Source: Pseudorhodoplanes sp. | Lineage (GTDB): Bacteria > Pseudomonadota > Alphaproteobacteria > Rhizobiales > Xanthobacteraceae | Assembly: GCA_008933495.1 (NCBI GenBank) | Contig: WBUW01000107.1 | Span: 1-8,338, forward strand | Length of the DNA stretch: 8,338 nt | Reading direction: 5' to 3' | In this document: one piece after another, positions 1-6,169 of the stretch | How the letters are laid out: each line of letters starts with the position of its first letter | How positions within the stretch are numbered: position 1 is the first letter of the stretch | Notes under the pieces: generated by a model | Databases searched by the model: none | What the model was told of the DNA's origin: nothing | What the model saw: the letters and a program-made list of their open reading frames with translations, nothing else | Made by a program: the position numbers and the translations under genes

Positions 1-86
1 TGCCGGTAATAGGCCAGATGGCCGCTGTCGGGCGCGGGAAATGCCTTGATCAAGCCTTGATCCTTGGGTGCGGCAACTTGTGACAT
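1..86 (-). CDS. Partial N-terminus of a probable SAM-dependent methyltransferase, divergent from the radical SAM gene
   Basis: An ATG at 86-84 on the minus strand opens 28 uninterrupted codons that run off the left edge. The peptide begins MSQVAAPKDQGLIKAFPAP and continues DSGHLAYYR. The block K-A-(5 residues)-G-H-L-A-Y-Y matches the N-terminus of the methyltransferase at 4926-6113 (KAIYSTEGHLAYYL) at almost the same distance from the start, so this is probably a paralogue. The catalytic domain lies outside the window, so the function rests on this short N-terminal likeness only. No good Shine-Dalgarno precedes the ATG. The gene is transcribed away from the radical SAM gene and shares its upstream region. 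A direct repeat, GCCTTGATC, occurs twice in codons 8-15. Confidence 0.55.
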   Translation of the reverse strand, partial: MSQVAAPKDQGLIKAFPAPDSGHLAYYR

Positions 87-248
87 GGAACCAGCGTTTG
101 CGCCCGCATGCAAACCAAATCGCCGCATTGCATCCCCGAAGTTGTTGTAATAAATACCGAATTGCCCGGCAGGCGCGGCCGAGATTTGCTTTCGCATAAT
201 TCCGGATTCGAGCACCCGAAGCTCCCGGCATTTTCTTTCGAGAACACG
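87..248. promoter_or_regulatory. Divergent intergenic region, probable promoters
   Basis: This 162-bp gap separates the partial minus-strand gene from the preferred start of the radical SAM gene. It holds the most AT-rich stretch nearby (GTTGTTGTAATAAATACC, 141-158) and a CATAAT hexamer at 195-200. No -35/-10 pair with good spacing could be assigned on either strand. The reading frame of the radical SAM gene stays open back to an ATG at 108, but those 47 codons look unlike coding sequence and have no ribosome site, so I treat the region as non-coding. Confidence 0.4.
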
Positions 249-1340
249 ATGGGCAACATTGTTTCGCTGGCCGCCAATGTCCACCTGACCCGCAGATATC
301 CGGTCAGCATCGTTCATTTCGTGACCCACCGCTGCAACGCGCGCTGCTCCTTCTGTTTCATCGACTTCGACGATCCGAATACCTTCCGTAACGAGCTGAC
401 GGTTGAAGAAATCGACCGGATCACGACCTCGCTCGGCCCGAGCCTCCAGAACGTCAATCTGACCGGCGGGGAGCCCTTCGCGCGCAAGGAGCTCATCGAC
501 ATTGCGCGCTGCTATTTTCGCAACACGCAGATACGGTCCCTCTTCATCACCTCGAATGGAAGCCTCCCCGATCGAATCGAGAAGTTCCTTGCAACGTTGA
601 CGGAAGAATTTTCCGATCGAAAAATCATCTTTTCGTTCTCGATCGACGGATTTCCCGAAGACCACGACCGGATACGAAAGATCGAAGGCCTGTTCGAGAA
701 TACGATGAAGTCTTATCATCAGGTAAGACGTTTCAGCCAGAATGCGCAGGCCAATATCAGCATTACGGTGTCGCACGACAATTACGCGACGGCGCCGAAT
801 ATCTACGACGCGCTGATCGAAAAATACGGCGTTCGCAGCCTCACCGTCGGCGTGGTGCGCGATGAAGGCGTTTATCGCATTCCGATGGAACATAAGCGCG
901 CCATTCACGCGACATATTCCGCACTGATCGGGCGACTGCTTGCGGACATGAAGTCCGGCCGGCTCGAAGGCTATGATCGCGGCTCGCTTCAGGGCCGCCT
1001 GATGAACAAGAAGAACGCGCTGGTCTATAGCATCGTGCGCGATCAATATATGGAGCCGCATTATATTTCCCCGTGCCGGGCCGGCTCGCTGTTTGGAATC
1101 ATCAATGCCGACGGCGTCGTGCGGCCGTGCGAAATTCTGGACCGGCCCTTGGGAAATCTTCGCGACTACGATTACGACTTCATGCGCCTGTGGCAGGACA
1201 AGACGGCCCAGGAGACGCGCACCTGGATCAGGAAGACCAATTGCCATTGCACTTACGAATGCGCCTGGTCGTTCAACATTCTGTCCACATTGCGCTATCA
1301 GCCCGCCCTTGTGGCCGCGGCCCTCGGCAAGGATGTCTGA
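249..1340 (+). CDS. Radical SAM protein with SPASM/twitch-like C-terminus
   Basis: The product (363 aa) is a radical SAM enzyme: it should bind a [4Fe-4S] cluster, cleave S-adenosylmethionine and start radical chemistry on an unknown substrate. C29-x3-C33-x2-C36 (in HRCNARCSFCF) is the canonical cluster motif and GGEP at 73-76 is the SAM-binding motif of the TIM-barrel core. Further cysteines at 276, 294, 332, 334 and 338, with a 'NADGVVRPC' turn before C294, form an SPASM/twitch-like auxiliary cluster domain. Such domains are known in peptide-modifying and sugar-modifying radical SAM enzymes. I chose ATG 249 because homologous-looking sequence begins there and a GAGA lies 5 nt upstream; an ATG at 108 is possible. 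The stop lies in ATGTCTGA, the same 8 bases that open the glycosyltransferase at 3829, so the two genes were probably adjacent and overlapping before a 2.4-kb block separated them. The reaction is unknown. Confidence 0.9.
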   Translation: MGNIVSLAANVHLTRRYPVSIVHFVTHRCNARCSFCFIDFDDPNTFRNELTVEEIDRITTSLGPSLQNVNLTGGEPFARKELIDIARCYFRNTQIRSLFITSNGSLPDRIEKFLATLTEEFSDRKIIFSFSIDGFPEDHDRIRKIEGLFENTMKSYHQVRRFSQNAQANISITVSHDNYATAPNIYDALIEKYGVRSLTVGVVRDEGVYRIPMEHKRAIHATYSALIGRLLADMKSGRLEGYDRGSLQGRLMNKKNALVYSIVRDQYMEPHYISPCRAGSLFGIINADGVVRPCEILDRPLGNLRDYDYDFMRLWQDKTAQETRTWIRKTNCHCTYECAWSFNILSTLRYQPALVAAALGKDV

Positions 1341-1345
1341 CTTAG
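1333..1345. repeat. Left copy of the 13-bp direct repeat flanking the inserted block
   Basis: ATGTCTGACTTAG here is identical to 3790-3802, and the two preceding G bases also match (15 bp in all). It contains the radical SAM stop codon (TGA 1338-1340) and, on the other strand, the TAA stop of the small gene at 1342-1569. Together with the copies at 3790-3841 it brackets the block that holds the insertion sequence. Confidence 0.9.
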
Positions 1346-1569
1346 CGCACATCCACCAATGGCGCACCGGCGCATCCCATGAACCATTCGCCGTAGCCCA
1401 GCGGAACGCCCAGCAGCGCAATCTCGTATCCTTCCAGGCTGCGCAGTTTGATGTCGAGCTCCTCCTTGCTGCATTTGGTGCGGGTTTCATCCCAGGAACA
1501 TTCGGCCGAAACGGGGGGCGCGAAGACAAAGGCGGCGAAGGCAAAAACGATGGCGATGATACAGGGCAT
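1342..1569 (-). CDS. Small predicted secreted protein of unknown function
   Basis: A 75-aa ORF, not recognised as any family. Residues 1-22 are a clear Sec signal peptide: a short N-terminus, a hydrophobic core (IIAIVFAFAAFVFA) and a cleavage site after VSA. The mature part is only about 53 residues and has three cysteines, so a small periplasmic or secreted protein is likely. AGGA sits 6 nt before the ATG, which supports the start. The TAA stop falls inside the left 13-bp repeat, so the last codon and the stop straddle the edge of the inserted block; the original C-terminus may have been longer and cut off there. It lies on the same strand as, and downstream of, the secreted protein at 1788-2462, as a passenger of the insertion sequence. 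Confidence 0.6.
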   Translation of the reverse strand: MPCIIAIVFAFAAFVFAPPVSAECSWDETRTKCSKEELDIKLRSLEGYEIALLGVPLGYGEWFMGCAGAPLVDVR

Positions 1570-1578
1570 GGCCAGTCC

Positions 1579-1740
1579 TCAGGGATCGCGTGGCGCACGC
1601 GCCGGCACGCAGCAATAATGTTTTATGTCCCGGTCGCCGAGCGCCACGCACCAACCGCGAAAGCGATGATGGAACTGGAAAGCAAGCGGCGGATCGGCAC
1701 GGCTATTCCTGCCGAGATAAAGATCGCTATGTCGGCGTGA
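1579..1740 (-). pseudogene. Possible remnant of a small coding region with no start codon
   Basis: Between a TAG at 1743-1741 and a TGA at 1581-1579 the minus strand is open for 53 codons with a protein-like composition; the clearest part reads GWCVALGDRDIKHYCCVP. It has no ATG and no ribosome site, and its stop overlaps the Shine-Dalgarno of the 75-aa secreted gene. It may be the tail of a decayed gene between the two passenger genes, or chance. No family is assigned. The remainder of 1570-1787 shows nothing else. Confidence 0.2.
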
Positions 1741-1787
1741 CTACGCCTGCGAGACTGCTGCTCAGCAATAGATGTTTAGCATCGCCA

Positions 1788-2462
1788 CTATTGACGTGCG
1801 CTCGGTTGGAGGTTTCGAGGGACGTCGCCGCAGACGTCCACGCTCAAGGGGGTCACAAATCTCGTGTATTGCCGCTGCTCGTCGGGATCGAAGTAGTCAA
1901 AGTAGACTGTGGAGGGACACCCCGCCTCACGACTCGCTCTGACCATCACGGATCGGAAGTGTGATGAGGAGCCGTCCCTTCTGAAACACTGGGTCGTGAT
2001 TCGCTCCCGCCCAATGGCTAGGCATCGGTCCGAAACGTCCGCCTGCCGCACGCCATTCGCCGGCCTGCGCGGGACCGGTGCGCCGGGGCCAAACTTCGCG
2101 CAATTCCCTGCTGACCGGAAATGGCGCATGTACGCCTCCCAGTCTTCCCTTTCTATACGCGCGTTCGTGGCTTGATTACAACTCTCTTCCAGCCTCTCGA
2201 AACCTCGGGGGCCCGCCTGTTCGAGCCCGTCCACCAATCGGCAATATTCTCGTAGAGATTGTTCGTTCAATCGGCTGGCGGAAATTGTCATCATAATGAG
2301 CCGCTTGTATTCGGGACAGTCCAGCGCCCACGACGGGCGCGCCCCACCTGTCGCAACCATGAGCACGATCAATGCGATCGGGCACAGCCGATTCCGGCCA
2401 ATGAACCCGCGGATCGCTGGAGCCCTGACGTTAATTGGCGGGGGCAATTTCATCGACTCCAT
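1788..2462 (-). CDS. Predicted secreted cysteine-containing protein of unknown function
   Basis: A product of about 224 aa that I do not recognise. A hydrophobic core (LCPIALIVLMVA, about residues 26-37) after basic residues, followed by PSWA before LDC, marks a signal peptide cut near residue 46. The mature domain has several cysteines, as in disulfide-bonded periplasmic or secreted proteins, and an aromatic/acidic stretch (VYFDYFDPDEQRQYTRF) near the C-terminus. The start is uncertain: ATG 2462, ATG 2453 (GGAG only 3 nt upstream) and ATG 2492 are in frame. The frame also stays open to 2651, but that extension lies within the insertion sequence and is not coding-like. Only about 38 bp separate this start from the IS end at 2501, so the native promoter may be lost or replaced by a read-through signal from the IS. 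It points the same way as the transposase. Confidence 0.6.
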   Translation of the reverse strand: MESMKLPPPINVRAPAIRGFIGRNRLCPIALIVLMVATGGARPSWALDCPEYKRLIMMTISASRLNEQSLREYCRLVDGLEQAGPRGFERLEESCNQATNARIEREDWEAYMRHFRSAGNCAKFGPGAPVPRRPANGVRQADVSDRCLAIGRERITTQCFRRDGSSSHFRSVMVRASREAGCPSTVYFDYFDPDEQRQYTRFVTPLSVDVCGDVPRNLQPSARQ

Positions 2463-2500
2463 ATCGTTCGTGAATGACTCGCCACAGTCCATCCGGTATT

Positions 2501-2510
2501 CCCCGGATGA
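2501..2510. repeat. Terminal inverted repeat of the IS, end distal to the transposase start
   Basis: CCCCGGATGA is the exact reverse complement of 3780-3789 (11 bp if 2500 and 3790 are counted). It lies about 180 bp beyond the transposase stop and sets the IS length at 1289 bp. Adding back roughly 0.4 kb deleted from the transposase gives about 1.7 kb, the usual size of IS1380-family elements. The flanking bases (TATT left, ATGT right) do not form a target duplication around the IS alone. Confidence 0.6.
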
Positions 2511-2693
2511 ACTCCGAACTGGCGTGAATACTCTCCCTTTGCCGGCGTTACCGCAAGACGGGCGCGCGGTGCCAACTGCAGCCATCATTCCACGCGCCCG
2601 GGCGGCGTCCGGGGGTCTGATCTGACCAATTTCCCTGGCATTCGGGCGCACTCCTGCCGTCGGTTGCCCTTGAACGCATGACCATCGGTCGTC

Positions 2694-3703
2694 TCACGCT
2701 GGTGTCGGTGGCGGCTGCGGCCGTAGTTCCGCGATGAGCCGCAATATCTCCTGGAACATTTGCCGTGGAATGGCGACCTCGGCCATCTGGAAAGCGATGT
2801 AGCGACCGTGACTCACGACCTTCGCACCGATCTTGATCAGCTTGCCCTTCAGGCTCGTCAGCGACCAGTCCTTGATCGGCTCGGGCGTCGCCAGTGTGCG
2901 CAAGAAATTGCCGAGATTGTAGGCCAGCGCATGAAGCTGGAGCCGCGCCGCGTTGGCGGCGAACGTCCGGCATGACAACCGCATCCACTTGATCGCGCCC
3001 TTGCCCTCCTTGATCCACTGCTCGCATGTTCCGCGCTTGTTATAGAAGGCAACAACGCGCTCGGGCGGGCGGCTCATGTTCGTCACGATGAAGCCGACGC
3101 GGGGATAAAGCTCTCCAGGTCGCCGAATTGGTTGAAGATGAACAACGGATGATAGCAGGTGCATTCGTAATGGCCGTTCCAGACGCTGCTCTCCTGCTCG
3201 CCATGGGTCGGGCTCACGCTCGAATCCATGTCGAGCACGATGCCACGCGGCGGTCGTCGGCCGTGCACAAGATCGATCCACTGATCGGACAAGTCGGCAA
3301 GAGCAGAGAGGTTCTCGGGTGCTGCGAGCCACTGCGTCTCGAAGCGGCCCATCCGGCTCGGCGAAGCCGCGCAGCCCTGAGCCGCTTTGCCTCCGACAAC
3401 CCAGCGCATCGCCGGATCATGACGCAGGCGATCGGCGTCGTTCACGTCTTCGTATCCGGCAAGGCGACCAAATACCGACTGCCGGAACAGCCCCGCCAAT
3501 GCATGCCGACCATTCTTGCCGGTGCGAGCGTCAGCGAGCATCTCGCCCCTTATCGCGGTCAGACCGAGTGCGTCGTCGAGTTCGCGATAGGCGAGCAGCC
3601 CAGAATCGGAGGGGACTACGGAGCCGCGAAACTGGAGCATCAGGCGGCGGTCGAAATCGAGCCGAACAACGTCGGATTCCGATTCACCCGTCGGGTTTGC
3701 CAT
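2694..3703 (-). pseudogene. IS1380-family transposase, broken by an internal out-of-frame deletion
   Basis: The N-terminal part (ATG 3703-3701, GAGG 5 nt upstream, about 197 codons down to 3113) includes GIVLDMDSSVSPTHGEQ, with the first catalytic aspartate, and CTCYHPLFIFNQFGDLE. The C-terminal part starts near 3116 in another frame with GELYPRVGFIVTNM and includes NKRGTCEQWIKEGKGAIKW, with the catalytic glutamate, and LATPEPIKDWSLTSL. Both halves are typical IS1380-family DDE transposase sequence. About 330 codons remain against roughly 450 in intact members, so some 120 codons are missing, including the stretch expected to carry the second catalytic aspartate. The frame also shifts at the join, so no functional enzyme can be made. 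Confidence 0.85.
3105..3120 (-). other. Deletion junction in the transposase pseudogene
   Basis: On the minus strand the sequence reads ACCTGGAGAGCTTTATCC. CTG-GAG belongs to the upstream frame (…GDLE) and GGA-GAG-CTT-TAT to the downstream frame (…GELY). The two halves therefore share GGAGAG or part of it, which is what a short-homology deletion leaves behind. Confidence 0.65.
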
Positions 3704-3779
3704 CGCAGCCTCGCTCGATCCAGGATAAGGTGCTGATGCCTATATCTGAATCGGCGAGAGCGTTGCGCAAATCAGTGCG

Positions 3780-3789
3780 TCATCCGGGG
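3780..3789. repeat. Terminal inverted repeat of the IS, transposase-proximal end
   Basis: TCATCCGGGG is the exact reverse complement of 2501-2510. It ends at the first base of the 13-bp tandem array, so the IS boundary and the repeat boundary coincide. Confidence 0.65.
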
Positions 3790-3841
3790 ATGTCTGACTT
3801 AGATGTCTGACTTAGATGTCTGACTTAGATGTCTGACTTGG
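3790..3841. repeat. Four tandem 13-bp units made of overlapping start/stop codons
   Basis: The units start at 3790, 3803, 3816 and 3829. The first three are ATGTCTGACTTAG; the fourth ends CTTGG and carries the true start of the glycosyltransferase. Each of the first three ATGs reads MSDLDV and then hits a TGA that lies inside the following unit's ATGTCTGA, so the array is a chain of overlapping start/stop modules. A single further copy is at 1333-1345. No spacers and no longer unit are present. Confidence 0.95.
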
Positions 3842-4881
3842 CCGGCCAGGCGGACCCTGAGGCCGCCCGTTCGAATGCGCCGCATAAAGACGCGGCGATT
3901 GTCATACCGTGCGTCAATGTCGGCGCGCTGACGCGAAAATGCATCGATGTTTGCAGCCGGACCTGCCCGCAAGCGGAAATCATTGTCCTGGCCGATCATT
4001 TTGACGACGCGATCGCGCCGCCCGGGACGACCCGCGTCGTCGTCACCGGTCCTGTCACCATCGCCGCCAAGCGCAATCGCGGCGCGCGCGAGACCGCGCG
4101 GCGCGTCATCGCCTTCATCGACAGCGACGCATATCCCGAAGCGCGATGGCTCGACAGCGCCGTCCGTGCGCTGGACGAGAATCCGCAGGTCGGCGCGGTG
4201 GCCGGCCCAAACGTTTCGCCGCAGGACGAACCCTATTCCGAACGAATTGTCGGCATTGCGCTGAAAAGCGCGTTCGGGTCTCACAACGCCCACTATATCA
4301 AGCGCCCGGCCGCGCCGCGTCTGGTTGACAACGTTCCGACCGTCAATCTGATCGTCCGGCGCGACGAATATCTGGCCATCGGGGGCATGGACGAGCGCCT
4401 GTTCGGCGGCGAGGACGTCGAGTTTTGCGCCCGCCTCGTCAAGAGCGGCCGCCCCATCCTGTATCGCCCGGAGATTCTCGTCTATCACAAGAACAGATCG
4501 CTTCCGGAATTCATCAAGCAGCGGCTCGCCTATGGCGGATTTGCCATGGAGACGTTGCTGAAACGCATCGATCAGACGGTCGATATCAAGATGAACCGGA
4601 CGATCCTGATCAGCCAGTTGCCGACGGCCTTCGTCCTGTTTCTTCTGTCGGCCCCAGCGATGGCCATCGTTCCGTTCTGGGCCTATGTCTGGCTGCCGGT
4701 CGCGTCCATCTACGCCGTCACGATCATCGCCGAGGCCTGCCGTCATTCCGAACGGCCAGGCGACATCCCGGGCGCCGCGCTGGCGCTGGCGGTCGCAACC
4801 CTCGCCCCGGGAATTGGGGCGATTTCCAAACTCATCGGCATCATGCCACACTTCCGGCGTTTCTACCGGAATGACGGTTGA
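3829..4881 (+). CDS. Family 2 glycosyltransferase with C-terminal membrane segments
   Basis: The 350-aa product should transfer a sugar from a nucleotide-sugar donor at the inner face of the cytoplasmic membrane. The GT-A fold begins with AAIVIPCVN (residues 22-30). FIDSD (96-100) holds the DxD metal/donor site, GGMDERLFGGEDVEFC (185-200) carries the acceptor-side ED pair, and VYH follows at 218-220. Hydrophobic segments at about 262-302 (probably two helices) and 314-338 anchor the C-terminus, as in many exopolysaccharide glycosyltransferases. The start is the ATG of the last 13-bp unit; there is no Shine-Dalgarno before it. The gene was probably coupled to the radical SAM gene through the shared ATGTCTGA, so the insertion may have lowered its translation or left it dependent on the IS flank. 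Sugar and acceptor are unknown. Confidence 0.9.
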   Translation: MSDLAGQADPEAARSNAPHKDAAIVIPCVNVGALTRKCIDVCSRTCPQAEIIVLADHFDDAIAPPGTTRVVVTGPVTIAAKRNRGARETARRVIAFIDSDAYPEARWLDSAVRALDENPQVGAVAGPNVSPQDEPYSERIVGIALKSAFGSHNAHYIKRPAAPRLVDNVPTVNLIVRRDEYLAIGGMDERLFGGEDVEFCARLVKSGRPILYRPEILVYHKNRSLPEFIKQRLAYGGFAMETLLKRIDQTVDIKMNRTILISQLPTAFVLFLLSAPAMAIVPFWAYVWLPVASIYAVTIIAEACRHSERPGDIPGAALALAVATLAPGIGAISKLIGIMPHFRRFYRNDG

Positions 4882-4925
4882 GCGTCCAAAACCGGATCGT
4901 CCCGCTTTTTTCCAGACCTGCGAAC

Positions 4926-6113
4926 ATGCCAGACGACAAGGCCATTTATTCGACCGAGGGCCACCTCGCCTATTATCTCAAGCACGGGCTTTCGCCGACC
5001 CACTACGACACGCGCGACCTGGTCGCGCATTTGCAGCGCCGCGAATCGCTCTATCGCAGCCTCGGACTGCCTCCCTTCGCATTTCGAGGGGCACGCGTGC
5101 TGGAGGTAGCGGCCGGCACCGGACAGAACAGCCTGTACGTCGCCGGTTGCATGCCCAAGGCGCTGACGCTGCTGGAGCCGAACCCGGTCGCGCGCGACGA
5201 TATTGCCGCGGCCTTTGCCCAGTTCGGCCTGCCGCACACCGCGCCCGTGGTCGAGGCCAGGCTGTTTCAGGATTTCAGCCCGCCCGACACCTACGACGTG
5301 GTGATCTGCGAGAACTGGCTCGGCCACCTTCCCGGCGACCGCGCCCTGATCCGCAAACTGGGGAGCCTCCTCGCGCCGGGCGGCGTCCTGGTCATGACCT
5401 TCATGCCGATGCCCGGCTTCGTCGCCAATATCATCCGCAAGGTCATGGCCGACCTGCTGGTCAGGGACGAGGCGGATTTCGCCCGCCGCGGGCGCATCCT
5501 GGCCGAGGCTTTCAGCCCGCACCTGGCCACGATCGCGGGGATGACGCGAAGCCATGCGAGCTGGATCGACGATTGCCTGCTGAACCCGCACTTTCTCAAT
5601 GTGGTGATTCCGCCGCATATCGTCGTCGAAGAGCTGGGGGATGAGCTCGACATGCTGGGCACCAATCCGGTTTTTCATTCGGACTGGCGATGGTTCAAGG
5701 TCCTGCACGGTGACGACCGCCGCTTCAACGACGCTTTCCTCCGGAGCTACCTGCGCAACAGCCATAATTTCATTGACTACCGGCACACATTTCCGCCACG
5801 CGCGCCGGAAGACAATCAGCGTATCGAGGCGGTAGCCGCCGCCGCCCACGAGCGCGCCTTGCGGATCGAGGCCAGGCTTAACGACGGAAAGAGCGATTTC
5901 GATGCCGACCTGCGCGCGTTCGCCGAAGCGGTCGGCAACTTTGCGGCAAGCCTCGACGATATCGACGCCGGCCTCGCCCGCGCCTTCAGGGAGGCGCGGG
6001 ACGCCTTGCTCAAGCCCGCTCCTGCGCCACGCGATATCGCCGGACTGAAGGCCTTCGCTGCAATTTTCGGTCGCGAAACGGTCTATGCATCGCTCACGCG
6101 ACGAAAATTCTAG
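4926..6113 (+). CDS. Class I SAM-dependent methyltransferase with long C-terminal extension
   Basis: The 395-aa product shows a Rossmann-type SAM site: VLEVAAGTG (residues 58-66, motif I), LLEPNP (82-87, acidic residue for the ribose), then YDVVICENWLGHL and LLAPGGVLVMTF. About 235 residues follow the core, mostly predicted helix near the end. The N-terminal GHLAYYLKHGLSPTHYDTRD, together with a RRESLYRSLGLPP segment, resembles methyltransferases I associate with surface-polysaccharide gene clusters. An in-frame TTG at 4878 overlaps the glycosyltransferase stop by 4 bases (TTGA) and has a weak GGA upstream, so it is a real alternative start adding 16 residues. I prefer ATG 4926 because the conserved part begins just after it, although it lacks a ribosome site. 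It is co-directional with the glycosyltransferase and probably in its operon. Substrate unknown. Confidence 0.85.
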   Translation: MPDDKAIYSTEGHLAYYLKHGLSPTHYDTRDLVAHLQRRESLYRSLGLPPFAFRGARVLEVAAGTGQNSLYVAGCMPKALTLLEPNPVARDDIAAAFAQFGLPHTAPVVEARLFQDFSPPDTYDVVICENWLGHLPGDRALIRKLGSLLAPGGVLVMTFMPMPGFVANIIRKVMADLLVRDEADFARRGRILAEAFSPHLATIAGMTRSHASWIDDCLLNPHFLNVVIPPHIVVEELGDELDMLGTNPVFHSDWRWFKVLHGDDRRFNDAFLRSYLRNSHNFIDYRHTFPPRAPEDNQRIEAVAAAAHERALRIEARLNDGKSDFDADLRAFAEAVGNFAASLDDIDAGLARAFREARDALLKPAPAPRDIAGLKAFAAIFGRETVYASLTRRKF

Positions 6114-6143
6114 CCCGGCGTTGACGACCGGATGCGGCCGCAA

Positions 6144-6169
6144 TCATTCACGGCTCTCATTCACGGCTC
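6144..6169. repeat. Two tandem copies of a 13-bp sequence at a stop codon
   Basis: TCATTCACGGCTC occurs twice without a gap (6144-6156 and 6157-6169), and the next T continues the pattern. On the minus strand the copy nearer the gene carries the last codons and TGA stop of the glycosyltransferase at 6157-6969; the second copy lies just beyond the stop. It has the same unit length as the array at 3790-3841 but an unrelated sequence. Confidence 0.9.

Larger units (their letters stand above)
1346..3789 (-). mobile_element. Putative ISEcp1-type transposition unit (IS1380-family IS plus two passenger genes)
   Basis: This 2.44-kb block lies between identical copies of ATGTCTGACTTAG (1333-1345 and 3790-3802) at what looks like an ancestral 8-base overlap of two operon genes. 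One IS end (3780-3789) abuts the right repeat exactly. Reading on the minus strand the order is IS end, transposase, second IS end (2501-2510), secreted-protein gene, small secreted-protein gene, repeat. ISEcp1, an IS1380-family element, is known to move adjacent DNA by using its transposase-proximal end and a substitute far end, with passengers in the same orientation as the transposase, and this layout fits. Against it, the flanking repeat is 13 bp rather than the usual 5-6 bp, and no inverted-repeat-like sequence is evident at 1346. Confidence 0.45.
2501..3789 (-). mobile_element. IS1380-family insertion sequence, internally deleted
   Basis: The element is bounded by 10-bp perfect inverted repeats (CCCCGGATGA) and carries one transposase gene on the minus strand, now broken. 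About 180 bp at the left end (2511-2693) and 76 bp at the right end (3704-3779) are non-coding and hold nothing else that I recognise. The right end touches the 13-bp tandem array exactly at 3789/3790, so this end was the active boundary of the last transposition. With the transposase destroyed, the element could now move only if an intact relative supplied transposase in trans. Confidence 0.75.

Noticed and set aside
1093..1740. 215-codon plus-strand frame running out of the radical SAM gene
   Set aside because: It begins out of frame within the radical SAM gene and crosses the convergent secreted gene; there is no ribosome site or protein-like composition.
3319..3810. Plus-strand frame ending in MSDLDV within the tandem array
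   Set aside because: It is antisense to the transposase and rich in Arg/Ser; the MSDLDV end simply reads the repeat.
3790..3841. Repeat array considered as a CRISPR or an iteron/attachment site
   Set aside because: The units are 13 bp with no spacers, and their content is explained by the ATGTCTGA gene overlap; there are no cas or replication genes nearby.
3799..4851. 350-codon open frame on the minus strand, opposite the glycosyltransferase
   Set aside because: It mirrors a gene with clear GT2 motifs; the translation is a low-complexity Arg/Asp/Gly shadow that ends in the tandem repeat.
6133..6142. Palindrome TGCGGCCGCA between the convergent genes considered as a bidirectional terminator
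   Set aside because: It is a 10-bp palindrome with no loop and no T-tract on either side; such GC palindromes are common in DNA of this composition.
4863..6143. 426-codon open frame on the minus strand, opposite the methyltransferase
   Set aside because: It is the antisense shadow of a gene with clear SAM motifs; its translation is rich in Arg/Gly/Gln/His and has no domain. Long antisense frames are expected at this GC content.
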